A model generated the notes under the pieces. The model made no database searches. It had not been told where the DNA came from and saw nothing but the letters and a program-made list of their open reading frames with translations. A stretch of DNA of 64,000 bases from Paenibacillus sp. ACRRX (GTDB taxonomy: Bacteria; Bacillota; Bacilli; Paenibacillales; Paenibacillaceae). The stretch lies in assembly GCF_022346885.1 (NCBI RefSeq), contig NZ_JAKRNK010000002.1:62001-126000 (forward strand), given 5' to 3'. This document shows, piece by piece, positions 8,152-16,983 of the stretch. Positions within the stretch are counted from its first letter, which is position 1; every line of letters begins with the position of its first letter. The translations under genes were made by a program, and so were the position numbers.

Positions 8152-9470
8152 GCCTCTCCCTCCTGTTCCTGAAAAATAAGAAGGATCATTGCCGCTTGCT
8201 CCTCTGTATCATCCGTCATCCGATCAGAAGCGAACCTGTTTGCACCTTTCTCTTCTATAAAGGCGGACAGCTTTCTTTCAAAAAGCTCAACTAATGCAAG
8301 TGAATGCTTCATATGCATACCTAGCAGCTGCCCCAAGCTGCACAGCAACTTCAGCCTCTTATAATCCTCATACGGGATTCGTGGAATGGACCAAGAGCCG
8401 TTTTCATCAACCTCAGCCTGCTTGTAAGGAATTGCGGAAAAGTCTACATATTTTCCTTGCTCGTCCGGTTCTGAGAATGGATCAATCAGAATAGAAGAAT
8501 AACGGATATAGAGCATATATTCTTGCTGGACTGGCTCCATTTGGGGGAAGCCTTCGATATCAGCTCGCGACAGCGTTGTCTCATGAACCGGATAATTATC
8601 GTCATTCAGAAATTTCAGCAAATTCATCGGCTTTACACCAAACAATAAGAGCAGCTGTGATATCTCCTTCCACAGCAGAATCATACTGCGGATCGAATGC
8701 TGTGTAATCGGCCCCTCCGGATACAGCTTATACAAGTATTTGCGAGAGATGTGCGAGCCGAAGATTTCGTTTAACGAATATTCGTTGATAAAAAAAGGCG
8801 GATGCACATAGGTTGTTATACTGCGGCTCTCTGCTTCGATAGGCGATGCTGCTAACTCACACTGTATGGTTTGAGCTTCGAGCAAAGCTTTAATGGTTTG
8901 CGTGACTTTGCTGTCTTTGCGATTCGAAGCTACAAATATTTTTCGTTTCATGCCTTTTACAACGGTTTTTAACATCGTATTTTCGTGGGATGGAAATCTT
9001 GAAGAGGCATAATAGGTAGAAAAGCTGATAAGCTCAATAGAAGCTGCAAAATGGCCGAGTGTACTTTGCAGAAGAAGATTCGATCCGATGCCTGGGGAGA
9101 TAAGAACAATGGTACGCAGCTGTTTCATCGCTTCCAGATCTAATTGTTGAATGACTCGGGTGTAGCTGTCACTCGGTGTGCATAAAACAAGGGTGTGCCA
9201 TATATCCTCAACATCTGCATACCCGTTATAGAAGCGACTTACAATCGCTCCACCAGATAAATGCCGGGCTTGCGGAGTTTGCAGATCGGCATAAATCGCA
9301 TAACGATTGTGTTCGAGCTCCTGCTGGATCTGATCTGCACGAGTTCCTCTTCGATTCAGCAAGCCTACCTGATTCGATTGCTTGCTCCAATCTACTGCCG
9401 CATGAATACCAGCTGGCCCAACGCCAATGATTAATGTATTGCCGAATGGTTTAAGGTGTGGATTCGTCAT
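8133..9470 (-). CDS. cntM: Opine metallophore dehydrogenase CntM
   Basis: A 445-residue opine dehydrogenase that joins the CntL product to an alpha-keto acid using NAD(P)H. The Rossmann motif is GVGPAGIHAA (residues 16-25), and the family blocks LISFSTYY, YVHPPFFINEYSLNEIF, LYPEGPIT, NLLKFLNDDNYPV, ILIDPFSEPDEQGKY and IPRIPYEDY are close to staphylococcal CntM. By eye against remembered S. aureus CntM, Arg40 aligns with Arg33 (linked to NADPH preference) and Ser156 with Asp150 (Asp gives pyruvate selectivity, Ala allows alpha-ketoglutarate). The serine makes the keto acid uncertain. It overlaps cntL by four bases. Confidence 0.92.
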   Translation of the reverse strand: MTNPHLKPFGNTLIIGVGPAGIHAAVDWSKQSNQVGLLNRRGTRADQIQQELEHNRYAIYADLQTPQARHLSGGAIVSRFYNGYADVEDIWHTLVLCTPSDSYTRVIQQLDLEAMKQLRTIVLISPGIGSNLLLQSTLGHFAASIELISFSTYYASSRFPSHENTMLKTVVKGMKRKIFVASNRKDSKVTQTIKALLEAQTIQCELAASPIEAESRSITTYVHPPFFINEYSLNEIFGSHISRKYLYKLYPEGPITQHSIRSMILLWKEISQLLLLFGVKPMNLLKFLNDDNYPVHETTLSRADIEGFPQMEPVQQEYMLYIRYSSILIDPFSEPDEQGKYVDFSAIPYKQAEVDENGSWSIPRIPYEDYKRLKLLCSLGQLLGMHMKHSLALVELFERKLSAFIEEKGANRFASDRMTDDTEEQAAMILLIFQEQEGEACLDKT

Positions 9471-10285
9471 CCTCCCTGTGTCACCTCCATTTCTCTAACT
9501 CTTTTCCGCTGCAGCATGACCGTATCGTAAATCCTTTTTCCATGCACGATCGGGGTAATCTCCCATTCATCAGAATGCTCAACATCGAAAGGAAAGTTGA
9601 AGATTGACTTTAATCCGTTGCCGTATCTTACGATTATTTTGACATCTTCATGAGCCGATTGCTGCAGCTTTCCCAGCAGCTCATGTTTGTCGTCGACCAG
9701 AGAAGCAACAACGACATGTGTAGCCTGTTCAAGGAAGCTTAATCCTGCCTGATAACAGCCAGAGAACGTAAGACTGGTTATCAAGCCAACTGCTTCAGCA
9801 ACCCTTTTTCCGAGTGCAACGGCTTCTTCGTCCGTATCCAAGCAAAATACTTTCGCACCGGTTTCTTGCGCCATCGTCAACGCAGATACAGGAAATGCGC
9901 CGGAGCCAATAAACAAAATTTTGGACGACGAGTCCATGCCGAACAATAGCAGTTCACGTCTTACTGTGGAAGAGAGAATTGAAAGATATTCACTTATGCT
10001 CGTTTTTTGACTCAGTAATTGAGAAGATTGATACTTTTCCAAATAACATAACGCCTGATTAGATGCGGAGCGAACCCGCTCTCCATGCTGCTTGATCTCC
10101 TCCGTGTTTCCCCATTGCCTCCACAGCGCTTCATTTTCATCAGATGTCATGAACTGACATAAGGCGTCCAGCTTCGATTGCAATAACTCGTAGCAGTCTG
10201 GACATTCTTCCGAATAGGCCCTTAATCGATGAATTTCAAATTCAAACGACTGCAAGGCAAGCAGCAAGGCGTACTTCTGCTTCAC
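9467..10285 (-). CDS. cntL: Nicotianamine synthase-like enzyme CntL
   Basis: About 272 residues with the chosen start. CntL transfers the aminobutyrate group of SAM to histidine. The SAM-binding region ILFIGSGAFPVSALTMAQ with the acidic CLDTDEEAV is visible, along with the nicotianamine synthase-like N-terminal helices. The frame opens at TTG 10333, but that lies too close to a -10 box (10355-10350) and lacks a ribosome-binding site. GTG at 10285 follows GGGGGG with suitable spacing and gives the length expected of the family. No histidine racemase gene (cntK) is adjacent, so L-histidine is the likely substrate. Confidence 0.9.
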   Translation of the reverse strand: MKQKYALLLALQSFEFEIHRLRAYSEECPDCYELLQSKLDALCQFMTSDENEALWRQWGNTEEIKQHGERVRSASNQALCYLEKYQSSQLLSQKTSISEYLSILSSTVRRELLLFGMDSSSKILFIGSGAFPVSALTMAQETGAKVFCLDTDEEAVALGKRVAEAVGLITSLTFSGCYQAGLSFLEQATHVVVASLVDDKHELLGKLQQSAHEDVKIIVRYGNGLKSIFNFPFDVEHSDEWEITPIVHGKRIYDTVMLQRKRVREMEVTQGG

Positions 10286-10345
10286 ACAATTTCCCCCCGT
10301 TTCATCGGATTGTTTAATATATGGTAATAACAACCATTTTACAAC

Positions 10346-10382
10346 CGTAATTATACAAGACTTCTAGACGTACTTGTATAGC
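10346..10382 (-). promoter_or_regulatory. Putative promoter of cntLMABC operon with Zur-like half-site
   Basis: TATAAT on the minus strand (10355-10350) is preceded by a weak -35 (TACAAG at 17 bases). The -10 overlaps TAATTACGG, similar to one half of the Bacillus Zur box (TCGTAATnATTACGA); the other half is poor. The expected start site leaves about 55 bases of leader before the GTG of cntL. Zur or Fur-type control is plausible for a metallophore but only weakly supported here. Confidence 0.35.
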
Positions 10383-10495
10383 TACAACGGGCTATATTTC
10401 GCTAGTATGGCTTAAGCAGATTTGGGTTAAGACCACAGTCAGGCCATCCATAGCTCCTAAATATTCGAAATATGGTGAAATTACTGTGAAATACA

Positions 10496-11284
10496 TTAGC
10501 TGCGTGCGGCAGCGATTAGCAGTTGGGTGTAAGGATGGCGGTCTTTACTCCAAATCTTATTTTTGGCAAACTGGTCCACAACCTTTCCTGCTTGCATAAT
10601 CAGGATTCGGTCGCTCATTTGCTCCACGACGGCGATATCATGAGAAATAAACAAATAAGCTAGCCCAAGCTCGAGACGCAATTGATCGAGCAGCTGCAAG
10701 ATTTGCGACTGTACAGTAACGTCTAGGCTCGTGGTGGCTTCGTCGCAAATAAGCAGCTTGGGAAGCAGGCTGATTCCACGTGCTATTACAATCCGCTGTC
10801 GCTGTCCACCGCTAAGCTCATGCGGATAACGCTCCATGCAAGCGCATTCCAGTCCTACCATCTCAAATAATCTCGCAGCGGCCTTCCGTCTGGAGTCTCT
10901 TATATCAGAGAGAAACGGCGGAACCACCTCTGGATAATTGTCGAGCGGCTCCAAGACGGACCGCCAGACTGGCAGACGATCATTAAGTGAGGCGTTCGGG
11001 TCTTGAAAAACCCCTTGTATATGCTGCCGCATCGTACGCAAAGCCTTTCCTTTGAGTCCTTTTAGCAGCGATCCATTAAACGATATTTCTCCACAATCCG
11101 GGTGCTCCAATAACAAAAGAAGCTTTGCAAGAGTACTTTTTCCACAGCCGCTCTCTCCCACAAGTCCTAGACATTCTCCCTTATCGATATGAAAGGATAT
11201 ATTCTGTATGGCATCAATCGTTCCTTTTCCTTTTGAGCCGTAGTACATTTTAGATAACCCGTTCACGGAAAGTAGTACATTCAT
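10496..11284 (-). CDS. cntF: Opine-metallophore ABC importer, ATPase CntF
   Basis: A 262-residue OppF/DppF-type ATPase. Walker A is GESGCGKST, the Q-loop is GVFQDPNASLN, the signature LSGGQRQR, Walker B LLICDEATTSLD and the H-loop SHDIAV. It is encoded 59 bases after cntD and about 210 bases before cntL. With CntD it powers the CntABC importer. Confidence 0.87.
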   Translation of the reverse strand: MNVLLSVNGLSKMYYGSKGKGTIDAIQNISFHIDKGECLGLVGESGCGKSTLAKLLLLLEHPDCGEISFNGSLLKGLKGKALRTMRQHIQGVFQDPNASLNDRLPVWRSVLEPLDNYPEVVPPFLSDIRDSRRKAAARLFEMVGLECACMERYPHELSGGQRQRIVIARGISLLPKLLICDEATTSLDVTVQSQILQLLDQLRLELGLAYLFISHDIAVVEQMSDRILIMQAGKVVDQFAKNKIWSKDRHPYTQLLIAAARS

Positions 11285-11343
11285 CTGGCATTTGCCTCCT
11301 TAGCAGTACCGCTGTCTAGTGTCACAGAACCTTCATGTGATAG

Positions 11344-12234
11344 CTACTTGGGTACAGATTCAGCAGGGTTTCTCAGCTTAGGACACGACACCAGCAGTTG
11401 ACGGGTGTACGGATGCTTCGTATGCTCGCGAATATTCACGGCATCCCCCGACTCTACGATGCGTCCTTCTTTCATAACTAGGATGCGATGCGCCCGCTTC
11501 ATAACTTGTCGCAGATCATGCGAAATAAGCAGCATTGCGCATCCGGTCTGCTGTTGCAGCTCCGACATTAGCTCCAGTACCCTTTCCCCGGTCAGTGCGT
11601 CCAAGGCAGTTGTCGGTTCGTCCGCGATAAGTAACGCTGGTTTCAGCATAAGTGCCGCAGCTAGAGATACACGCTGTTGTTGTCCACCACTTAATTGGAA
11701 TGGGTAGCTTGTATAGGTACGCTCAGGCGGCAGCGCAACTTTGTCCAGCCAAGTCAGCGCCAGTTCTTTGGCTTCCCGGTAAGAGAGCTGCTTCAGATGG
11801 GTTCGAATTATTACACTCAACTGCCGACCTAATGGAAAAAATGGAGAAAAGCTGCCTTGATAATCTTGAAAGATCCAGCCAATCTGCCTTCCTCTCCATT
11901 GCCTCTTTTTCTTTTCGGGCCAGTCTACTATCGACTCACCTTGAAATAAAATATTCCCGCCTCCAATACGGACTCCATTTGGCATCAAGCCCGCTATGGC
12001 ACTTGCAGTTATGCTCTTCCCGCTTCCGCTCTCGCCTATAAGCGCCAATGTTTCCCCTTCGTTAATGGAGAATGAGAGCTCGTGAAGAAGTGGCCTGCAA
12101 ATTTTGTCTTTTTGGACAATGACGCTGAGACGGTCCACGATCAAAACTTGACGCGATATGTCATTATCCGAGATCTCATTGGAATTGTCGCTCCAATTCG
12201 CGTACTGATTGTTCTCATCCTGATGAGCTGCCAT
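11344..12234 (-). CDS. cntD: Opine-metallophore ABC importer, ATPase CntD
   Basis: A 296-residue OppD/DppD-type ATPase. Walker A is GESGSGKSI, the Q-loop is WIFQDYQGSFSP, the signature LSGGQQQR, Walker B LLIADEPTTALD and the H-loop SHDLRQ. The N-terminal 30 residues are polar and low-complexity (many Asn, Asp and Ser), unlike most relatives. It is the first gene of the locus. The gene order D-F-L-M-A-B-C differs from the staphylococcal K-L-M-A-B-C-D-F-E. Confidence 0.87.
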   Translation of the reverse strand: MAAHQDENNQYANWSDNSNEISDNDISRQVLIVDRLSVIVQKDKICRPLLHELSFSINEGETLALIGESGSGKSITASAIAGLMPNGVRIGGGNILFQGESIVDWPEKKKRQWRGRQIGWIFQDYQGSFSPFFPLGRQLSVIIRTHLKQLSYREAKELALTWLDKVALPPERTYTSYPFQLSGGQQQRVSLAAALMLKPALLIADEPTTALDALTGERVLELMSELQQQTGCAMLLISHDLRQVMKRAHRILVMKEGRIVESGDAVNIREHTKHPYTRQLLVSCPKLRNPAESVPK

Positions 12235-12428
12235 TTAATACCCTCCTCCTTTAGAGCCTCCTGTTCTTTGCTGGAAAAGTCCACCATTGTCTATTAGTTT
12301 AAAGGATTTTATGGTGCAGCAATAGATTTAAATTGCAATACGCAAATAATAATTTAATGCGGTAAAGGTCGAACTCAAAGCGAGAACATGATTAACGCCT
12401 CTGAGTTCCTGTAATCTCCTTTCGTGCA

Positions 12429-13079
12429 CTACTCACGCTTGTTCATCCACCCATGTTCATAGGCATAACGTGCCAACTGGACTCGATTTTCTAAATGGAG
12501 CTTCTGGAGGATATTTTTCAAATGATTTTTGACTGTATGTTCCGAGATATCAAGCCTGCATGAAATTTCTTTGTTACTGAGTCCTTTGGCAACGAAGCTC
12601 AGTATTTCATGTTCCCTGCTAGTTAACGGACTGTCCTGAGCCTCGCCCCCTCCCATTGGCGACAATTCTTTTAGAATACGAAAAGCCAGTTCGCGTGTCA
12701 TTGGCGCCTCATCAACGGCAATTGCTTTCAAATATTCGTGCCAAGCCTCGGGGTTCAAATTTTTTAATAAGTAGCCTTGAGCCCCCCTCTTTAAGGCATC
12801 AAATAAATGGGTAATATCATCCGAAACAGTAACCATGACCACTTTGACATACGGAAATTTTTCCTTTAAGCGCTTAGTGGCTTCTAGTCCCCCCATACCT
12901 GGCATTTGAATATCCATCAGAATAAGATCGGGCATCCACTGCTCACTGAGTATAAGAGCCTCTTCACCGCTGCTCCCCTCGGCTACTACTTCAAATACGG
13001 GGTCACTATCCAGAATCATCCGCATTCCTTCTCTAGCCATTTCGCTGTCATCTATGATCAATACACGAAACGTTGACAT
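12429..13079 (-). CDS. NarL/LuxR-family response regulator
   Basis: About 216 residues: a receiver domain (DDSEMAREG acidic pocket, phospho-acceptor Asp in LILMDIQMPGMGG, and the TVS and K sites) and a C-terminal LuxR helix-turn-helix (LTSREHEILSFVAKGLSNKEI...HTVKNHLKNILQKL). The frame opens at 13163, but ATG 13079 begins the conserved MSTFRVLIIDDSE and sits next to the kinase stop at 13081. It is cotranscribed with the kinase and probably with the nos-type genes upstream, so it may sense copper, redox state or nitrogen oxides; the signal is not readable. Confidence 0.88.
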   Translation of the reverse strand: MSTFRVLIIDDSEMAREGMRMILDSDPVFEVVAEGSSGEEALILSEQWMPDLILMDIQMPGMGGLEATKRLKEKFPYVKVVMVTVSDDITHLFDALKRGAQGYLLKNLNPEAWHEYLKAIAVDEAPMTRELAFRILKELSPMGGGEAQDSPLTSREHEILSFVAKGLSNKEISCRLDISEHTVKNHLKNILQKLHLENRVQLARYAYEHGWMNKRE

Positions 13080-13080
13080 T

Positions 13081-13905
13081 TCAAGTCGCCCCCTTTGTAA
13101 TCGAAACCCTCGTTTGCTCATTGAATCTGTCGATATATAATTCCCAAGACATCTTGTCAGCACGATCCTGCATCATCTTAAGACCGTAGCAGTTTCCTCT
13201 ATTCGTTGTCTCCTGATTAAAGCCTTTTCCGTTGTCCGTGATCTGGCAGAGCCAACCTGTATTGGTCGTTGATGTATGTACACAGACACTGGTTGCATCC
13301 GCATGCTTATGAATATTAAGCAGTGCTTCGCGAATGATGGACAATAATTCTACTTTTTCTTTAGAAGAGAGAATCGAGTCGGTCAAATTCCATGTTATTT
13401 CAAAGTGCAAATCACTTTCCCTGCGCAGCTCGTCAATTAGGCTTTCTACTCCTTGAAGCCAAGGGTTGCTGTCCACATCCGCTGCATGCCGCAAATTTGC
13501 AATTGCTTGTCTTACATAATCGTTTGTATGATGTACGCTTTCCTTTAGCTTGTCTAACGGTAAGTCATTTGCTTGCTCCATTCGCTCCATCCGTGTTACC
13601 TGAGCATTCAGGAAAAATAAGGATTGTGCGATGCCATCATGCAATTCCCGAGCTATCTTCTCCCGCTCCTCAAGGACCGCTTGAACAGCCTTCACACGAT
13701 TTAACTCTTCCTGGCTTTGCTCGATCATGGAGAACAATTTTGTCAGGAACAGCAGGGTTACTAACAACACAAGTACAGGTGCAAGCCAATTGCCAAGATC
13801 CATGGAAATATAGGGAAGGAGAAACTCATGCCTTACATACTCCCACATACCAATTGTCAAGGTGGGGATGATCAGAATCAGCCATTTGATCTGCTTGTAG
13901 TTCAA
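13081..13905 (-). CDS. Membrane histidine kinase, HisKA_3 (NarX/LiaS-like) type
   Basis: A 274-residue kinase with two N-terminal membrane helices (about residues 8-25 and 38-60), a short coiled linker, the HisKA_3 phospho-acceptor REKIARELHDGIAQSL and an HATPase_c domain (REALLNIHKHADATSV N-box, DNGKGF G1 box, GNCYGLKMMQDRA G2 box). The external loop is very short, as in intramembrane-sensing kinases. It lacks the N-terminal cysteines of the oxygen sensor NreB. It starts about 85 bases after the 107-residue ORF of the nos-type cluster. Confidence 0.87.
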   Translation of the reverse strand: MNYKQIKWLILIIPTLTIGMWEYVRHEFLLPYISMDLGNWLAPVLVLLVTLLFLTKLFSMIEQSQEELNRVKAVQAVLEEREKIARELHDGIAQSLFFLNAQVTRMERMEQANDLPLDKLKESVHHTNDYVRQAIANLRHAADVDSNPWLQGVESLIDELRRESDLHFEITWNLTDSILSSKEKVELLSIIREALLNIHKHADATSVCVHTSTTNTGWLCQITDNGKGFNQETTNRGNCYGLKMMQDRADKMSWELYIDRFNEQTRVSITKGAT

Positions 13906-13989
13906 CGTTGTAGTCTCCTTTCCATATATTTAAGCAGCTGTATATTGATCAAGAAAAAAAGCGGGGTCGGATCAGAAGCTTTTAATCAT

Positions 13990-14313
13990 TTACCATGACC
14001 AAGGATTCGGTATAAGACCTGTCAGTTCCATAACTTTATCCCATAGCGTACGCTTTATCGGTTTCATCTTGTTGGCCGTACAGTCGGATTCAGGTCCATA
14101 TCCAGTCTCTACTGCTTTGTGCCATGTTGTCTCGATTAAATTATTGGTTAGGTCTGCCTCGTTAAAACAAGGTGGGGCGATATATACGCGTAGTGTGTGG
14201 TCAATAACCATTCTTGTATTACCTGGGGGCTGAAAAGACAGTGGGACAAAGAGCATGATTAACAGTACGAGCAGCAGGCCGCCGCTTAATCCCCACCTCC
14301 GTTTAATCATCAC
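13990..14313 (-). CDS. Small membrane-anchored protein of the nos-type cluster, unknown function
   Basis: 107 residues with a single N-terminal helix (about 10-28) and an extracytoplasmic part containing two cysteines (in PPCFNEAD and ESDCTANK), three Trp and a C-terminal NPWSW. I do not recognise the family. It overlaps the end of the TlpA gene by 11 bases, so it is cotranslated with it. Two spaced cysteines next to a thiol-disulfide protein and copper-delivery genes would suit a copper or redox partner, but that is a guess. Confidence 0.6.
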   Translation of the reverse strand: MMIKRRWGLSGGLLLVLLIMLFVPLSFQPPGNTRMVIDHTLRVYIAPPCFNEADLTNNLIETTWHKAVETGYGPESDCTANKMKPIKRTLWDKVMELTGLIPNPWSW

Positions 14314-14815
14314 TAATCTTCCTCATTAAATTCAAAATATCGACCATTTCCGTCAACTCCCCTTCGTGCCTCTCGATAAGTTCACCTTTAGCATTGATAA
14401 CCAAAGTAAGCGGCAATCCGATAGCAAGATATTGTTTTTTGATTTTTCTGCTCGCATCTAATACGACTGGAAATCCAAGCTCATATCGATCTACAAATTG
14501 TTGCACCGTTTCGGCCTTTTCTCCAACATTAACAGCCAGTACATCAACGCCCGTTAATTTATAGGCTTCATTTAATAAGGGCAGTTCGTTCACACATGGA
14601 TTGCACCAGGATGCCCAGAAATTAAGCAGCACACCTTTTCCCTTATAACTGGAGAGTTCAATGTTGTCTCCCTGTAGATCCTTCAGCGAGAACAGCGGCG
14701 CAGCTTGTCCAAGCACAGCTTTATCTCTGGGGACATCCGCTTCAATCAGAGTGTAAACTCCGCCGCCAACCAACACCAGCAGCAAAAAATATGGAATCAG
14801 TTTGCGAATTGTCAT
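14303..14815 (-). CDS. TlpA/ResA-like thiol-disulfide oxidoreductase
   Basis: 170 residues: an N-terminal membrane anchor (about 7-22) then an AhpC/TSA-thioredoxin fold with the active site WASWCNPCVNELP and the cis-Pro region GLPLTLVIN. It is expected outside the membrane, reducing cysteines of a metalloprotein or copper carrier. Its place among nosL-nosY-nosF genes suggests reduction of copper-site cysteines, in the manner of Sco/TlpA proteins. Confidence 0.85.
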   Translation of the reverse strand: MTIRKLIPYFLLLVLVGGGVYTLIEADVPRDKAVLGQAAPLFSLKDLQGDNIELSSYKGKGVLLNFWASWCNPCVNELPLLNEAYKLTGVDVLAVNVGEKAETVQQFVDRYELGFPVVLDASRKIKKQYLAIGLPLTLVINAKGELIERHEGELTEMVDILNLMRKISDD

Positions 14816-14844
14816 ATCAACATGAACTCCTTGATGTATAGAAT

Positions 14845-15573
14845 TTATAAGCCTGAGCGTATGCCAAACAATTCACCAAACAATTGCTGTAAGCCGTCAG
14901 CTCCATGCTCTTGATAAATGTGCTCCTTCTTTCCATCCAGCACGATGTTACCATCGCGTAGAAACACAATTCGATCAGCCAAAGCTTCGGCGATTTGCAG
15001 TTGATGCGTGGAAAAAAGAATGGTATGGCCATTACTGGCTGACTGACGAACAAGATGTATGAACGTTTCCATCCAATAGGGGTCGAGCCCGTTAGTCGGC
15101 TCATCCATAACGATAAGCGGAGGTGCCGCAAGCAATGCCTGGGCAAATAGAACGCGCTGCCGCATGCCTTTGGAGAATGAAGAGACTTGCCTATTCAGTT
15201 TATCAGAAAGGCCAACCAGCGAGAGTACCTCCAGCACACGTTCCTTGCTCAGCCCACGAAGCTTGGCCCAAAAATGAAGGGTCTCCAATGCTGTAAGGCC
15301 AAGACTAAAGCGGTAATCGTCGGGCATATAACCGATCTGTTGTGCATAATGACGTCGGTCAGCTTGCCAGCTAAGTCCATTCACAGTTATTACTCCGCAT
15401 GTCGGGTGCAAAATACCTACCAGCATGCGCAGCAGTGTACTCTTGCCGGCTCCATTGCCACCGCACAAAGCCACCACTTCACCACGGCCAACACGTAAAT
15501 CCACCTTTCCAATTACCGTTTTTTCCTTAAATACTTTGTGAACCATATCAAACCGTACCAATTCGTCAACCAC
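14845..15573 (-). CDS. nosF: NosF-like ABC transporter ATPase
   Basis: About 242 residues. Walker A is GGNGAGKSTLLR, the signature FSKGMRQR, Walker B LIVMDEPTNGLD and the H-loop STHQL. The frame opens at 15606, but GTG 15573 follows GGGAGAG at six bases and overlaps the nosY stop by eight bases, which fits better. NosF and NosY form an ABC transporter that works with NosD in copper-sulfide centre assembly of nitrous oxide reductase. Generic ABC-2 systems look similar, so the name rests on nosD and nosL next door. Confidence 0.78.
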   Translation of the reverse strand: MVDELVRFDMVHKVFKEKTVIGKVDLRVGRGEVVALCGGNGAGKSTLLRMLVGILHPTCGVITVNGLSWQADRRHYAQQIGYMPDDYRFSLGLTALETLHFWAKLRGLSKERVLEVLSLVGLSDKLNRQVSSFSKGMRQRVLFAQALLAAPPLIVMDEPTNGLDPYWMETFIHLVRQSASNGHTILFSTHQLQIAEALADRIVFLRDGNIVLDGKKEHIYQEHGADGLQQLFGELFGIRSGL

Positions 15574-16387
15574 GCCTTCTCTCCCTTTCCCATAAACGAT
15601 AGGCAACTGTTAAAGCTAGTCCGATCCATATGACGAGTACGCCCAGAAATGCAGGTGTTCCCCATGGCGAGCGTATCCAAAGCATCCAGTTATAATATTC
15701 AGGTCCAAGTGTTGAGCCGCCCCCTAATTTAACAACGGTAAATAGACGGGTCAGCTCGGCAGGGTTAAGAAAGGTCAAAAACGTAAGTGATGGTTTGATC
15801 CAGGGATAAGGCATCATGCCCAGTGTCGCAATAAGAATAGAAGGCCAGGCAATAATGGCAAAGAACCAGATTCCAACCCCGATCGTAAGCGCCTGCCAGC
15901 GATTGTGAGCAATTGTACCGATAAGCATGGCCACACTTAGAAAAAGTAAGGACAAACTGATTGAAAATACCAACAGCTGTCCATATGTCGCAAAATCAAA
16001 CCCGCCACCAAACAAAGAACCAGCGGCACCAGACAAGCCGAATCCAAAGGCGACAATTGCCAGCATCACAATAGACAGCCCTGCAAATTTCCCTGTAAGA
16101 AAAGCCCATGTTCCTAATGGATAAGTAGACAATAACTCCCAGTTCCCCTCTTCCTTTTCACCTGTCAATGAAAAAGAACCAAGCATTAGTGCCATTAGGG
16201 GCAGCAAATACAAGGCCAAATTCAGCATCGTGCTGCTGCTTCCCGAATAACCTTTGACATAACCTTGCGCATTAATTATCAAGAGGCTGAGCATAAAGAG
16301 AGCAAAAAGGGCCGTAAACGAGTAGGCCCATGGATTGCGAAAACCGATTTTCATTTCTCTTGCAGCGACATAACTCATCTCAGTCAC
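15566..16387 (-). CDS. nosY: NosY-like ABC-2 permease
   Basis: 273 residues and six predicted membrane helices, with an N-terminal cytoplasmic MTEMSYVAAREMKIGFRNPWAY typical of NosY/ABC-2 permeases and the conserved GSFSLTGEKEEGNWELLSTYP. It overlaps nosL by four bases (ATGA). It partners the NosF-like ATPase. Confidence 0.8.
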   Translation of the reverse strand: MTEMSYVAAREMKIGFRNPWAYSFTALFALFMLSLLIINAQGYVKGYSGSSSTMLNLALYLLPLMALMLGSFSLTGEKEEGNWELLSTYPLGTWAFLTGKFAGLSIVMLAIVAFGFGLSGAAGSLFGGGFDFATYGQLLVFSISLSLLFLSVAMLIGTIAHNRWQALTIGVGIWFFAIIAWPSILIATLGMMPYPWIKPSLTFLTFLNPAELTRLFTVVKLGGGSTLGPEYYNWMLWIRSPWGTPAFLGVLVIWIGLALTVAYRLWERERRRG

Positions 16388-16983
16388 GCGCCATGACCTC
16401 CGGAAGATTGTTGCTTATTCGTATCCGTCGAGTGGTTTTTATCTGTTGTCGTCTTGTCATCCGACTTCGTATGTCCACCTTCTGAATTAGAATGACCATG
16501 CCCGCCCATACCTTCCATCATTTTACGATTTACTTCCCATGAGTGATTGGTAAGATCGTCCGCTGTCATTAGCTTTCCTTTTCCTTGAGCTTCGATGAAT
16601 GCTTTTGTATCTGCTTCTTTCTCAAATGACACAATCCCGTAAGCCATCGGCGTTTTATAGGAAATATCATAAGCATAGTAGGCTTTTTCATAACGAATCC
16701 ACTGCTTACTGTTATGGTCACGTACGAAGGCAGCGCCAATCGTATCTGTTCCATTTTCCTTCTTCCACTTATTTAAGCAGCCAAGGTCGTCAAATTTAAG
16801 TGATTGTCCATCCTTCGTAATAATTTGGGTTGCGAACTGGTCGTCTTTGACGGCCATCTTACAAATGGCGCATAGGTCTGTTTGTTCATTAATTGCCTGT
16901 GGCTCATATTTATCTCCACCACAAGCAGTAAGCAATACCATTAGGACAAACATATTGGCAATCAGTCCCGTTATTTTCTTCAT
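16384..16983 (-). CDS. nosL: NosL-like copper chaperone lipoprotein
   Basis: 199 residues. A lipobox (LLTAC) anchors it outside the membrane. The NosL copper-binding motif appears as LCAICKMAV, followed by the domain pattern KFDDLGCLNKWK. The C-terminal 45 residues are rich in His, Ser, Asp and Lys (HGHSNSEGGH, GGHGA), a possible extra metal-binding tail. NosL delivers Cu(I) to NosD or NosZ in known systems. It overlaps nosD by four bases. Confidence 0.87.
   Translation of the reverse strand: MKKITGLIANMFVLMVLLTACGGDKYEPQAINEQTDLCAICKMAVKDDQFATQIITKDGQSLKFDDLGCLNKWKKENGTDTIGAAFVRDHNSKQWIRYEKAYYAYDISYKTPMAYGIVSFEKEADTKAFIEAQGKGKLMTADDLTNHSWEVNRKMMEGMGGHGHSNSEGGHTKSDDKTTTDKNHSTDTNKQQSSGGHGA

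Noticed and set aside
10286..10333. N-terminal extension of cntL from TTG 10333
   Set aside because: It starts within about 20 bases of a TATAAT box and lacks a ribosome-binding site; GTG 10285 has GGGGGG upstream and gives the usual family length.
13080..13163. 28 extra residues at the start of the NarL-type regulator
   Set aside because: They lie inside the kinase gene and precede the conserved start of the receiver domain; ATG 13079 is next to the kinase stop.
12429..13905. The two-component system as NreBC oxygen sensor
   Set aside because: The kinase has two membrane helices and lacks the N-terminal cysteine cluster of NreB.
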